DNA of 64,000 nt from positions 507,297-571,296 of the forward strand of contig NZ_CP059208.1 in the NCBI RefSeq assembly GCF_014252055.1. The letters run 5' to 3'. Position 1 is the stretch's first letter. Each line of letters starts with the position of its first letter. The notes under the pieces were generated by a model. That model was not told the origin of the DNA. It did not search any database and worked only from the letters and a program-made list of their open reading frames with translations. This DNA is from Blattabacterium cuenoti (lineage in GTDB: Bacteria; Bacteroidota; Bacteroidia; Flavobacteriales; Blattabacteriaceae). Shown here one piece after another: positions 34,391-43,335 of this stretch. The translations under genes were made by a program, and so were the position numbers.

Positions 34391-35560
34391 ATGGCAGAAA
34401 TAATAACCATGCCCCAATTGAGTGATACAATGGAAGAGGGAACTGTAATAAAATGGAATAAAAAAATAGGAGATAAAGTTTTAGAAGGAGATATTTTAGC
34501 TGAAATAGAAACTGATAAAGCTACTCAAGATTTTGAAATAGATGTTAGTGGAGTTTTACTATTTATAGGTGTACATGAAGGTGAAAAAACACGTGTTAAT
34601 GAAATATTAGCAATTATAGGAGAAGAAGGAGAAGATATTCATCATTTAATTCCTAAAAATAATAAAGATGATATCAATAATAATATTGAAGGTATTAGTT
34701 CTAATAAAAAAGAAAAGGTAGAAGAAATTGAGTATAAAAAAGATAGAATTTTTATTTCTCCTTTAGCAAGAAAAATGGCTAAAGAAATAGGTATTTCCAT
34801 AAAAAATATAGAAGGGAGTGGAGAAAATGGTAGAATTATAAAAAAAGATATAGAATCATCTCATGATAATAAAAAATTTCAAAAAACTATATCTCATTCT
34901 TCTATGAGAAAGAAGATAGCATATCATTTATCTTTTTCTAAGTTTTCAGCACCTCATTATTATATATTTAATGAAATAGATGTAGATCAATTAATTGAAT
35001 TTAGGAAAAAAATAAATGATAAACTTTCTATAGAAGAAAGAATTTCATTTAATGATATTATTATTAAAGCAGTAGCTAAAGCTTTAAATACACATCCTAA
35101 TATGAATACTTCTTGGAAAGAAAAAGAAATAATATATTATTCTGATATAAATATTGGAGTAGCTGTTGCATTAGAAGATGGTTTAATAGTTCCAGTAATT
35201 AAAAATGCGGATAAAAAATCTTTATTACAAATATCCAAAGAAATTAAAGATAAAGTTTCACGTTCTAAATTAAGAAAAATACAAGCAGAAGAATTAGAAA
35301 ATAGTACATTTACAGTTTCTAATTTAGGAATGTATGGAGTAGAATCTTTTACTTCTATTATAAATATCCCAAATTCATCAATCCTATCAATAGGATCGAT
35401 TATAAAAAAACCAATAGTTAAAGATGATAAAATAGTTGTAGGATCTGTTATGAAAATCACATTATCATGTGATCATAGAATTATAGATGGTGCAAATGGA
35501 AGCTCTTATTTACTTTCTCTTAGAAAATTTTTAGAGGATCCTATTACTATTTTATTTTAA
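34391..35560 (+). CDS. pdhC: Pyruvate dehydrogenase E2 (dihydrolipoamide acetyltransferase)
   Basis: Transfers the acetyl group to CoA in the pyruvate dehydrogenase complex. The 389-aa protein has one lipoyl domain (lipoylated Lys in EIETDKATQDFE, about residue 43), a linker, a peripheral subunit-binding domain (ISPLARKMAKEIGISIKNI, about 120-155) and a catalytic domain ending with the active-site SCDHRIIDGANGSSYL. One lipoyl domain rather than two or three makes it compact. It is co-directional with pdhA and converges on terC with a 14-base overlap. Confidence 0.94.
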   Translation: MAEIITMPQLSDTMEEGTVIKWNKKIGDKVLEGDILAEIETDKATQDFEIDVSGVLLFIGVHEGEKTRVNEILAIIGEEGEDIHHLIPKNNKDDINNNIEGISSNKKEKVEEIEYKKDRIFISPLARKMAKEIGISIKNIEGSGENGRIIKKDIESSHDNKKFQKTISHSSMRKKIAYHLSFSKFSAPHYYIFNEIDVDQLIEFRKKINDKLSIEERISFNDIIIKAVAKALNTHPNMNTSWKEKEIIYYSDINIGVAVALEDGLIVPVIKNADKKSLLQISKEIKDKVSRSKLRKIQAEELENSTFTVSNLGMYGVESFTSIINIPNSSILSIGSIIKKPIVKDDKIVVGSVMKITLSCDHRIIDGANGSSYLLSLRKFLEDPITILF

Positions 35561-35596
35561 AAAAATTATTTTTTTTTATACAAGAAAATAAAATAG
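35547..35596. terminator. Bidirectional hairpin between pdhC and terC
   Basis: CTATTTTATTTT (35547-35558) and AAAATAAAATAG (35585-35596) are exact complements, 12 bp, with a 26-base interval that can itself pair (A7 with a T run). The structure spans the overlapping 3' ends of two convergent genes, where a shared terminator is expected. The A/T-only stem lowers confidence. Confidence 0.5.
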
Positions 35597-36260
35597 GATA
35601 TGTAAATAAAAATAGAGTTAATAATGGAAATACTTTTTCTAAAAAATTAGATCTTATAAAAGAAGAAAATATAAGCTTTGCACCAAGTAAAATTATTACG
35701 TAAAAAGATGAATCTTTTAATTTAGGAAATTTTTCCATTAATTGAATAAAAAATTGAGAAATTAATCTTATAGATAAAATTCCTATAAAAACTCCAAAAA
35801 AAATTAAAATAAAATTTTCTGATAAAGCAACAGAAGCAAATATATTATCTATAGAAAAAAAAATATCCATTATTTCTATAAGAATAATAATTTTCCAAAA
35901 AGAATTTTCTTTTTTTAAACTTGATTTATTTATATTATATATAACGCTTTTTTTTTTAAAAAAATGACTTAATCCAATGAAAATTAGATAAAAACCTCCT
36001 ATAGGTTTTAGCCACCATATTTTAATTAATAAAGACGCGAATAATAGACATATTCCTCTAAAAAAATAAGCTCCAATAATTCCATATTTTATAGCTTTTT
36101 TTCTATATTCTTCTTTTAACTGTATAATCATTGAAGCTATCATAGCTGCATTATCTATAGATAAAATACTTTCTATAAGAAAAAGATTTCCTACAATAGA
36201 AATGGATGATGTAGGATTATTTACTATTTCTGTAATAGATCTACTAATAAAATTATTCAT
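35547..36260 (-). CDS. TerC-family membrane protein
   Basis: Integral membrane protein of the TerC/Alx family, several members of which export manganese. The 237-aa protein has about seven membrane segments and the two family Asp-containing motifs LSIDNAAMIASMI (near the N-terminus) and FSIDNIFASVALSE (middle), which probably bind metal. Substrate is inferred from family knowledge. It is 17 bases downstream of the ABC exporter gene on the same strand and overlaps pdhC convergently by 14 bases. Confidence 0.87.
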   Translation of the reverse strand: MNNFISRSITEIVNNPTSSISIVGNLFLIESILSIDNAAMIASMIIQLKEEYRKKAIKYGIIGAYFFRGICLLFASLLIKIWWLKPIGGFYLIFIGLSHFFKKKSVIYNINKSSLKKENSFWKIIILIEIMDIFFSIDNIFASVALSENFILIFFGVFIGILSIRLISQFFIQLMEKFPKLKDSSFYVIILLGAKLIFSSFIRSNFLEKVFPLLTLFLFTYPILFSCIKKNNFFKIK

Positions 36261-36277
36261 TATTTCAATTTTTAACT

Positions 36278-38110
36278 TTAAAAATTTTGTAAATCTACTA
36301 ACTTTCTATAAGTTCCTTTTTTCAACATCAAAGTATGATGTTTTCCTTGTTCTATAATCCTTCCTTTTTCCAAGACAATAATATGATCTGCATTATGTAT
36401 TATACTTGAAGATAATCGATGGGCTATTATTAGAGAAGTTCTGTTTTTCATTATTTTATTTAAAGCTTTTTGAACTTCTATTTCTGACTCTTTGTCTAAA
36501 GAAGAAGTTGCTTCATCTAATATCATAATTGGAGAATTTTTTAATACAGCCCTAGCTATGCTAATTCTTTGCCTTTGTCCTAAAGACAATTTATTTCCAT
36601 TATATCCAATAATAGTATCATATGCTTTTGGTAGTTTTTTTATAAAACAATGTGCATTTGCAATTTTAGCTGCTTCTATTACAGATTCTATAGGTATTTT
36701 TTTTTCTATTCCAAGTGTTATATTGTTAAATATAGAATCATTAAAAAGAACAGGTTCTTGAGTTACTATTCCTAACAATTTTTTATAATCTTTAGTTTTC
36801 AAGTATTTAATATCATCCCCATCAATAGTTATTTTTCCAGAAGAAACATCGTAAAAATTAGCTAATAAATTTACTATTGTTGATTTTCCACTTCCAGATC
36901 TTCCTAATAAAGCTATAGTTTTTCCTTTTTTTATAGAAAAATTAAGGTTTTTAACTAAAGGAACTTTATTATGATCGAAAGATACATTATGGAATAATAT
37001 TTCATTATTAAAATGAGTGATAGATTTTGATTTTATTTTTTCATTAAAAAAACTTCTACTAATATTTAGTATTTCTACAATTCTTTTTACAGAAGCTTTT
37101 CCTTTTTGAATATTAGATATAGAATTTACTAAACTTTTTGCTGGATTAATTATTTGAAAAAATAATCCTACAAAAGGAATAAGTATTTCTGGAGCCATTT
37201 CTTTTTTTTCTAAAAATAACTTACCTCCATACCAAATTATTAAAATCATTGTAATAAATCCTAAAAATTCGCTAATAGGAGAAGTTAATTCTTTTTTTTT
37301 ATTAACACGAGAAGATAGATTTTTTTGACATTCAGATACTTTTTCAAACCTTTTTTGGATTTCTTCTTCTGCATTAAAAATACTTATAATCTTTATGGAA
37401 TTTAAAGTTTCTTCCATTACAGAAAATAATAAACCTAATTTATTTTGAGAATTCATTGCATCTTTTTTTAGACTATTTCCTATAATAGAAATAAAAGTTG
37501 CCATTAAAGGAAGTAATAAAAATGCAAATAATGTTAACTCATAGCTTATGAAAAAAAGTGCTAATAAATTAAATATAACCATAATAGGAGAGCTCATTAA
37601 ATTAGCTATAGAATTAACAATAGTAATTTCCATTTCATTTATATCGTTAGATAATCTAGACATCAAATCTCCATTTCTTTTATTTGAAAAAAATATTAAA
37701 GGAGAGGATAAGACTTCCTTATGAAAATCATTCCTAATATCTCTAATAATAGAAGTTCGTATTTCTATAAGAAAATATTCAGCAAAATAACGAAATATAT
37801 TTTTTATAAAAAAAAATATTATAATAAAAATACAAAATATAGCTAATGTATCTGTTTTACCATATTTAAAAGATAATATTTCTATATAATAATGAAAATA
37901 TTTAATAATAAAATTCAAATAATTATTGAATGAGTTAAAAAATATTTTTTGATCTTCTTCTTTTGAATATTTTAAAAGTATCCTTAATACAGGAGAAATA
38001 GATATAATAGATATTACTGAAAATAAAGAATGTAATAAATTACATAATATATTAATGATATAATAACCTTTATAAGGTTTTGAATAAGATAAAATTTTTC
38101 CAAGTGCCAT
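36278..38110 (-). CDS. MsbA-like ABC exporter (fused membrane and ATPase domains)
   Basis: Half-size ABC exporter that acts as a dimer. The 610-aa protein has six membrane helices in the N-terminal 320 residues and a C-terminal ATPase with Walker A LLGRSGSGKSTIV, the Q-loop IVTQEPVLF, signature LSLGQRQRISIARAVL, Walker B MILDEATSSLD and switch His in IIAHRLSS. The similarity is to MsbA lipid flippases, suggesting lipid A-core export. Many related exporters look alike, so the substrate is inferred. The terC gene follows, probably in the same transcript. Confidence 0.88.
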   Translation of the reverse strand: MALGKILSYSKPYKGYYIINILCNLLHSLFSVISIISISPVLRILLKYSKEEDQKIFFNSFNNYLNFIIKYFHYYIEILSFKYGKTDTLAIFCIFIIIFFFIKNIFRYFAEYFLIEIRTSIIRDIRNDFHKEVLSSPLIFFSNKRNGDLMSRLSNDINEMEITIVNSIANLMSSPIMVIFNLLALFFISYELTLFAFLLLPLMATFISIIGNSLKKDAMNSQNKLGLLFSVMEETLNSIKIISIFNAEEEIQKRFEKVSECQKNLSSRVNKKKELTSPISEFLGFITMILIIWYGGKLFLEKKEMAPEILIPFVGLFFQIINPAKSLVNSISNIQKGKASVKRIVEILNISRSFFNEKIKSKSITHFNNEILFHNVSFDHNKVPLVKNLNFSIKKGKTIALLGRSGSGKSTIVNLLANFYDVSSGKITIDGDDIKYLKTKDYKKLLGIVTQEPVLFNDSIFNNITLGIEKKIPIESVIEAAKIANAHCFIKKLPKAYDTIIGYNGNKLSLGQRQRISIARAVLKNSPIMILDEATSSLDKESEIEVQKALNKIMKNRTSLIIAHRLSSSIIHNADHIIVLEKGRIIEQGKHHTLMLKKGTYRKLVDLQNF

Positions 38111-38970
38111 TCATTTAATTCTCTTATTTTTTTTAACAAAGGTAGTTAATAAATTTTATTTATTATTTTATCTTATTTGTTTAATAAATATTAAATTTTG
38201 TGTTTTTTTTATATTATATTATAATGTATATAGCTTATCGGTTAAAAAAACACTAAAAATATCCAATATTAGATCTGGTTTTTACATTTTTACAAATATA
38301 GTCTGCAAAAGAATATAATTATCTATTGCTAAAATTCAAAATTTTATTTTATTCATTTTCTATATTATAGAATAAATCAATTAAAAATAAGTAATAACGT
38401 ATAAAAAAATCTAATTTTAAAAAATATAAGATACAAATGATATAGATGGAATTAAAAATATTTTACAAAAAAATAGGAATTTTATATTTTTTAGATTCTA
38501 TTTTTAATAGAATAAAAATTTAGAGAAAATATAGAAATAGTTCTTGATTGATGATCTAATTTATTTATTAGCTAATATCAGATACTGTTCCTGTATTAAA
38601 AAAGTGTAAAAAAATAGTAGGGAATCAATGAAATGGATAAAATAAATATGTTAGATACTTCTCTTTTCTTAAGAAGAATCAAATCCTTATGTATTAAGTA
38701 TTAAGAAATGTAGGAACTTATATTAGTTAGAATATCTTATGACATCCAGAATCTATTCAAAATAGAATTAATTATATCTAATTTATTGTTATATTTTTAG
38801 GTTAGTTTGGTTATTCTTTCTATTGAATGATTCGATTCGTTCTATGTAACAAAATAAATAAGTATAAGATAGAGAAAAGAATTTATTTATTATTCTTAGA
38901 ATAACTTTATTTGTTATTTTTACTATATTTTATTTATAAGGAACTATCATAAATATAATAGAATTAAAAA
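38111..38970. other. 860-bp non-coding stretch, possible eroded gene region
   Basis: No open frame with family-like features is visible on either strand here; stops are dense in all six frames, with only random short runs. A/T content looks even higher than in genes. The left edge holds the ABC-exporter promoter box and the right edge the leader of tatA. Its length is far above the usual gaps here (mostly under 150 bases), so it may be the remains of a lost gene. I could not identify which, and saw no tRNA cloverleaf or strong hairpin. Confidence 0.6.
38137..38144 (-). promoter_or_regulatory. TAnnTTTG box upstream of the ABC exporter gene
   Basis: On the minus strand TACCTTTG ends 26 bases before the ABC exporter ATG and fits the Bacteroidota -7 consensus, with two non-A/T bases in the variable positions. 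No TTTG lies 19-21 bases upstream. Confidence 0.4.
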
Positions 38971-39216
38971 ATGAAAAATATTTTATTTATTAGTATTGAA
39001 GAAAGTTTCTTCATAATTTTTATTGCAGTAATTATTTTCGGTCCAAAAAAAATACCTGGTATAGCACGTGGATTAGGAGAAGGTATACGATATATAAAAA
39101 TTTTAACAAATAAAATAAAAAATGAAATTATGCAAAATAATTACAAGATAAATACTAAGAAAGATAATAGTAAGAATAAAGATAAAAAAAAACCTAATTA
39201 CTCTGTTAAGAGATAA
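38971..39216 (+). CDS. tatA: Twin-arginine translocase subunit TatA
   Basis: Pore-forming subunit of the Tat pathway, which exports folded proteins. The 81-aa protein has one membrane helix (about 8-25) with the following hinge and the conserved FGPKKIPGIARGLGEGIRYIK amphipathic region, divided by the hinge after FGP. The C-terminus is a Lys/Asn-rich tail. It resembles TatA/E more than TatB. The partner tatC is not in this window. It is isolated on the plus strand at the edge of the long non-coding stretch. Confidence 0.93.
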   Translation: MKNILFISIEESFFIIFIAVIIFGPKKIPGIARGLGEGIRYIKILTNKIKNEIMQNNYKINTKKDNSKNKDKKKPNYSVKR

Positions 39217-39234
39217 AATATTTACATATTTTTT
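39215..39234 (+). terminator. Weak hairpin at the tatA-ppiD junction
   Basis: AAAATAT (39215-39221) and ATATTTT (39226-39232) pair around TTAC and run into further T's. It lies at the tatA stop and at the end of convergent ppiD. Short and A/T-only, so only a candidate. Confidence 0.32.
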
Positions 39235-41351
39235 CTAAAATCTTTTATTTTAGATTTTTCTACTAAAATATTCCCTAATTTTTCAAGAAAATCTTTTCTT
39301 AATTCATTATTTAAAAACTCTATTTCAGAATATGAATAAGAAGGTTTTTGATTAAAATCATTATATTTTATAAGTTTTACAAAAAAAATTCCATTTTCTC
39401 CAAATAAAGGTTTAGAAGTTTTGTTCAATGATAAAGAAAAAATAGATCCTACTACTTTTGGTTCATTATAATGATCTATCATAGAATCATAAAAATTAAC
39501 TTTACAAGATTTCCTTACTTTTTTAAAAAAATGAGATGCTATATTCTCTAAATTAATTTCCTTATTCATAGGTTTCATCATTTTAAACATAAATTTTTTC
39601 ATTTTCTCATCGAAAATAAATGGAAAAAAATGGTCCTCCATTTTTTTTATTGAAATTCCTTTTTTTATAATATCAGATAAATAAGCAATTATATAATCCT
39701 TATTTTGAGTAATAAAAATTCTTTTATCTCCTTTTTTTCTTTTTCTATCAAAGCACCAATTAATTATTTCTTTATCTAATTCAGTATCTATACTATGAAT
39801 ATTCCATTGATTTTTTTTAATTTCTTCTAAAAATATTGTATCATATTTTTTTTTTCTTGCATTATTGATAAACAAATTCAAATTTGAATATTTATTTTCT
39901 TTCATAAAATGCATGACATTTTTATGAATTAAATTTCCTGTTTCTTTTGATGGAGTAAGAGTTTTTATAATTAAACCAAATTGATAAGCAAATTCAGGGT
40001 TTTTTTGATCATCTATTCTAATGATATGAAATCCAAATTTTGTTTCTGTAAATCCTATTGTTCCTTTTTTATTTTTTGAAGAAAAAATATCAAATGTTTG
40101 TATAGGATTTTGATTTTCATATTTTATCCATCCTAAACTTCCTTTGTTTTTCTTTACATTAATAAAATCATCAGATTTTTTAAATATTAATGAATTAAAT
40201 TTATAAGGATTATTTTTAATTTCATTATATAAAGATTTAGCTATTTTTTCTGCTTCTTTTTTAGTTCTTTTATTTGAAGAACGTATTGCATTCTTATGCG
40301 AAATTAGAATATGACTAGATAAAACAGAATCGTATATCATTTTTTTTCCTGTTAATTTAGCAATAATATAAATATTATCTTCATTTACAGGTCCAAACAT
40401 AGTCCCTACTTTAGGGTTTTTTTCTACAAAATATTGTAAAAATATAGGGAGGTGTTTTTTTATATAGAAATTTGAATCAAAAGGTTTTTCAGATTCATTA
40501 GAAACAATATCATAATTCTGATTAGAAGATTTTAATTTATTAAATAATTTCTTTATATCATATTCCATATTTTTTTTATCATTAAATGATGGAACAGACT
40601 TAAAGATAACAAAACTAAGATATCTTAAATCTTCTTTTCTATAAACTTTTTTTTGATTTTTAAAAAAATTACAAGTTTCCGATTTTTTTATCGGATATAT
40701 ATTATATTTTCTATCTATTTCTGAATAAGGAAGAAAAACATAATCAATAACTGAAAAAATATTTTTATTTCTATGATTTAATTCTGCTTCTACATTAGTA
40801 GGATTTAATCCATACATTAACATTTCTACATATTTTTTTGCGATAATTCTTTTCGGAATGCTCTTTTTTTCATATAACCATATATTTTTTTCGTCTTCCA
40901 ACTGAGGGTTAGATATTTTAGAGTTTTTTTCTATATTTTCTATATATAATTGAAATTTGTTCATATCTATATTTCCTTTATCGTCATTAAAATCAATTAA
41001 TTGGCTATATATAGATTGTTTTTCTACCGCTTTCCAGAATTCTTTATCTGTACTTTCTATCCCTAGTTTTATAGCTTGTTGATTTAACGATTTTTCATGG
41101 ATTAATAGTTTCCAAGCTTCATTTTTTAGATTTAAATCAGTCTCACCTTGACGAAATCTTTTTAAAAATTGAAAACAATCAACATATTCTTTTAGATAAA
41201 TATTCTCTCCATTTACTTTCCCTATAATATTAGGATTTTTAGAAAAAAAATTTAATAATATATTAGGATCTAATATAAAAGATATTAAAGATATTCCTGT
41301 AAATAATAGAATTAACCATGTTTTTTTTCTTATTTTCTCTAGAAAACTCAT
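39222..41351 (-). CDS. PpiD/SurA-like peptidyl-prolyl isomerase
   Basis: Membrane-anchored periplasmic foldase, expected to help outer-membrane proteins after secretion. The 709-aa protein has an N-terminal anchor helix (about 12-30, TWLILLFTGISLISFIL), a SurA/PpiD-type chaperone region starting IIGKVNGENIYLKEYVDCF, and one parvulin domain (about 335-445, SSHILISHKN ... GSLGWI ... TKFGFHIIRIDD). C-terminal parvulin-like sequence is degenerate. It forms the lptC-corC-ppiD run, an arrangement typical of flavobacteria, and follows the CorC gene by 5 bases. Confidence 0.88.
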   Translation of the reverse strand: MSFLEKIRKKTWLILLFTGISLISFILDPNILLNFFSKNPNIIGKVNGENIYLKEYVDCFQFLKRFRQGETDLNLKNEAWKLLIHEKSLNQQAIKLGIESTDKEFWKAVEKQSIYSQLIDFNDDKGNIDMNKFQLYIENIEKNSKISNPQLEDEKNIWLYEKKSIPKRIIAKKYVEMLMYGLNPTNVEAELNHRNKNIFSVIDYVFLPYSEIDRKYNIYPIKKSETCNFFKNQKKVYRKEDLRYLSFVIFKSVPSFNDKKNMEYDIKKLFNKLKSSNQNYDIVSNESEKPFDSNFYIKKHLPIFLQYFVEKNPKVGTMFGPVNEDNIYIIAKLTGKKMIYDSVLSSHILISHKNAIRSSNKRTKKEAEKIAKSLYNEIKNNPYKFNSLIFKKSDDFINVKKNKGSLGWIKYENQNPIQTFDIFSSKNKKGTIGFTETKFGFHIIRIDDQKNPEFAYQFGLIIKTLTPSKETGNLIHKNVMHFMKENKYSNLNLFINNARKKKYDTIFLEEIKKNQWNIHSIDTELDKEIINWCFDRKRKKGDKRIFITQNKDYIIAYLSDIIKKGISIKKMEDHFFPFIFDEKMKKFMFKMMKPMNKEINLENIASHFFKKVRKSCKVNFYDSMIDHYNEPKVVGSIFSLSLNKTSKPLFGENGIFFVKLIKYNDFNQKPSYSYSEIEFLNNELRKDFLEKLGNILVEKSKIKDFRKNM

Positions 41352-41356
41352 AATAT

Positions 41357-42625
41357 TTAAATTTTTTTTCTAAGTAAAACTTCTTCTATTTTATTTTTAG
41401 ATACCTTTTTTATTTCAATAAAAAAATTTTTATTGATTATAATATTTTCTCCTTTCTTTGGAATATTACCTGTATAGGTAACTATTAAACCCCCTAAAGT
41501 CTCATACTTTTCAGATTTTGGTAAATCTAAATTATATTTAGCATTAATAAAATTTATTTCTAAACGTGCAGAAAATAAAAATTCATTATCATTTAATTTT
41601 TTATCTAAAAAAATAATGTCGTCATGTTCATCTTTTATATCTCCAAGAAATTCTTCCAAAATATCTTCTATAGTTATCATTCCGGCTGTTCCTCCATATT
41701 CATCTAATACTATGGCTATACTCCTCTTTTTTTTAATTAAAAGATCCATTATTTCCATTACAGGAGTCGTAACATATACTAATTCTACAGTTCTAATTAT
41801 GTCTTCTATCTTCCTTTGATTTTTTAAAAGTTCTAAATAATGTATATATCCTATAATATTATCTATATTATCTTTATAAATTATAATTTTAGATAATCCA
41901 CTTTCTGTAAAAAGATTTCTAAAATTGTCAATAGAAGATGAAATAATATTATAAGATATTATTTCTTTACGAGGGACCATACATTCTCTTGCTTTTTTTT
42001 CATAAAAATTTAAGGCTCTATGGAAAATTTCAATTTCTGATTCTACAAATCCTTTTTCTTTAACTTCACTCTCTACATTTTCTGATACAAAATAAATTAA
42101 ATCTTCTTTATCAAAAATTTTTTCCTTATTATTTTCTTTATCTCCTAAAAACTTTAAAAATACATTAGATATCCAAATAACAGAATTTGTAACTGGAGAT
42201 AAAATTTTATACATAATGTATACGGGAACAATAAATAAATTTAATAGTTCATTTGAATATATACTGAATATTATTTTAGGAATAAATTCACCAATAATTA
42301 GAATAATTGTAGCAGATAAAATAGTTTCTAAAAACAAAATCCATAAATAGGAATTATCTAATAACTCTTTTGGAAAAAGAGAAAAGAATATTTTTCCCAT
42401 ATAAATACCATATACTACAAGTGATATAGTATTTCCAATTAACATTGTGCTTATAAATTTTTTAGACTCATTTATACTTTTAGAAAGAAGTTTAGAACGG
42501 AAAGATCCTTTTTCTTTCTCTAATTCTATTTGAAATAAACTAGAAGATGTTAAAGCCATTTCCATTCCAGAAAAAAAAGCAGATATTAATATAGTAATTA
42601 AAACTACAATAATATGAATAATCAT
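41357..42625 (-). CDS. CNNM/HlyC-CorC family membrane protein
   Basis: Transmembrane DUF21 domain (about 1-185, starting with helix HIIVVLITILISAFFSGMEMA), then a CBS-domain pair (MVPRKEIISY and DEYGGTAGMITIEDILEEFLG) and a C-terminal CorC_HlyC domain (DNEFLFSARLEINFIN). Relatives act in Mg2+ or Co2+ export or are linked to gliding (GldE-like) in flavobacteria. A gliding role is unlikely in a reduced endosymbiont, so cation handling is the better guess. The 422-aa length is normal. It follows lptC directly. Confidence 0.88.
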   Translation of the reverse strand: MIIHIIVVLITILISAFFSGMEMALTSSSLFQIELEKEKGSFRSKLLSKSINESKKFISTMLIGNTISLVVYGIYMGKIFFSLFPKELLDNSYLWILFLETILSATIILIIGEFIPKIIFSIYSNELLNLFIVPVYIMYKILSPVTNSVIWISNVFLKFLGDKENNKEKIFDKEDLIYFVSENVESEVKEKGFVESEIEIFHRALNFYEKKARECMVPRKEIISYNIISSSIDNFRNLFTESGLSKIIIYKDNIDNIIGYIHYLELLKNQRKIEDIIRTVELVYVTTPVMEIMDLLIKKKRSIAIVLDEYGGTAGMITIEDILEEFLGDIKDEHDDIIFLDKKLNDNEFLFSARLEINFINAKYNLDLPKSEKYETLGGLIVTYTGNIPKKGENIIINKNFFIEIKKVSKNKIEEVLLRKKI

Positions 42626-42626
42626 A

Positions 42627-43151
42627 TTATTTTATATATATAGTTCCACTAATATTTTTTAGTATTATTTTTTTAAAATCATCAGAAGCCTCTATTCCAT
42701 TTTTTGCATGTAAAACTGTTCCATCAATACTAGATATAATTGTATATTTATCATTATATATTTTTTTCTTTTTTACATTCCAATATATTTCTTCTGTTTT
42801 TAGCATATAACCCTTAGGGTTTATAATTTTAATTTTTCCTTTAAGGTGATAGAAAGTTCTTTCTATTGATTTAACCCATTTAGCACTAATATAAGTATAT
42901 TTATTGGTATTTTTTTTCTCATAAATGAATAATTCTAACCCATTTGGAAATATGGTATAAAAAGTATAATCTTTTATTATAGGAGAATAAATAAACAATT
43001 TTAATGAACCTTTTTCTTTTAATGAAATAGTTGTTTCAATAAAAATTTTATCAGGAATGTTTTCTTTATCTTTTTTTTTAAAAGAAAAATTTTTTTCTTT
43101 ATTGCAAGATAATAACAAAATAAATATTAAAATAAAGATTTTTCGTTTAAT
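42627..43151 (-). CDS. lptC: LptC-like LPS export protein, lipoprotein signal from an apparent ATT start
   Basis: Periplasmic component of the lipopolysaccharide bridge between LptB2FG and LptA. The mature sequence has FIETTISLKEKGSLKLFIYSP and PKGYMLKTEEIYWNVKKKKIYND, both typical of LptC. The first standard start, TTG at 43118, would give only MLLSCNK and no signal peptide. Reading back in the same frame gives IKRKIFILIFILLLSC, a basic head, hydrophobic core and lipobox, from an ATT at 43149-43151, with an in-frame stop (TAA) two codons earlier. So either ATT is used or a frameshift lies at the 5' end. It leads the corC-ppiD run. Confidence 0.78.
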   Translation of the reverse strand: MKRKIFILIFILLLSCNKEKNFSFKKKDKENIPDKIFIETTISLKEKGSLKLFIYSPIIKDYTFYTIFPNGLELFIYEKKNTNKYTYISAKWVKSIERTFYHLKGKIKIINPKGYMLKTEEIYWNVKKKKIYNDKYTIISSIDGTVLHAKNGIEASDDFKKIILKNISGTIYIK

Positions 43152-43161
43152 TACTTATTCG

Positions 43162-43169
43162 TATTTTTG
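43162..43169 (+). promoter_or_regulatory. TAnnTTTG box upstream of tRNA-Phe
   Basis: TATTTTTG ends 24 bases before the tRNA-Phe 5' end and matches the Bacteroidota -7 box, the same octamer seen ahead of tRNA-Arg. A -33 TTTG is not exact (TTTC nearby). Confidence 0.42.
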
Positions 43170-43193
43170 TTTTTTCAATAGACATTAGACATT

Positions 43194-43266
43194 GGTATCT
43201 TAGCTCAGTTGGTAGAGCAAAGGACTGAAAATCCTTGTGTCCCCGGTTCGATTCCGGGAGATACCA
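43194..43266 (+). tRNA. tRNA-Phe (anticodon GAA)
   Basis: A 73-base cloverleaf: acceptor GGTATCT/AGATACC, D stem GCTC/GAGC, anticodon stem AGGAC/ATCCT region with loop CTGAAAA (GAA), T arm CCCGG/CCGGG with loop TTCGATT, and discriminator A at 43266. CCA is not encoded. It is flanked by lptC (divergent) and an 8-bp microsatellite. Confidence 0.96.
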
Positions 43267-43274
43267 CTTTCTTT

Positions 43275-43306
43275 GTATATGTGTATATGTGTATATGTAT
43301 GTATAT
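43275..43306 (+). repeat. GTATATGT microsatellite after tRNA-Phe
   Basis: Three perfect copies of the octamer GTATATGT (43275-43298) are followed by a degenerate fourth. The array lies in the 69-base gap between tRNA-Phe and the 3' end of bamA, outside coding sequence. Copy number is likely to vary between strains by slippage. Confidence 0.85.
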
Positions 43307-43335
43307 GAATTAAAAAATTTATTACATTTTTTGTA

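Noticed and set aside
33364-35560. Missing pdhB between pdhA and pdhC as evidence for a broken complex
   Set aside because: In many flavobacteria the E1 beta gene is at another locus, so absence here is not evidence of loss.
38400-38700. Possible M23 peptidase relic (GTVSD- and DHQSRTISIF-like fragments on the minus strand)
   Set aside because: Matches are only short and out of register with each other, with stops between, and strand does not agree with the usual gene order near tatA. Not enough to name a pseudogene.
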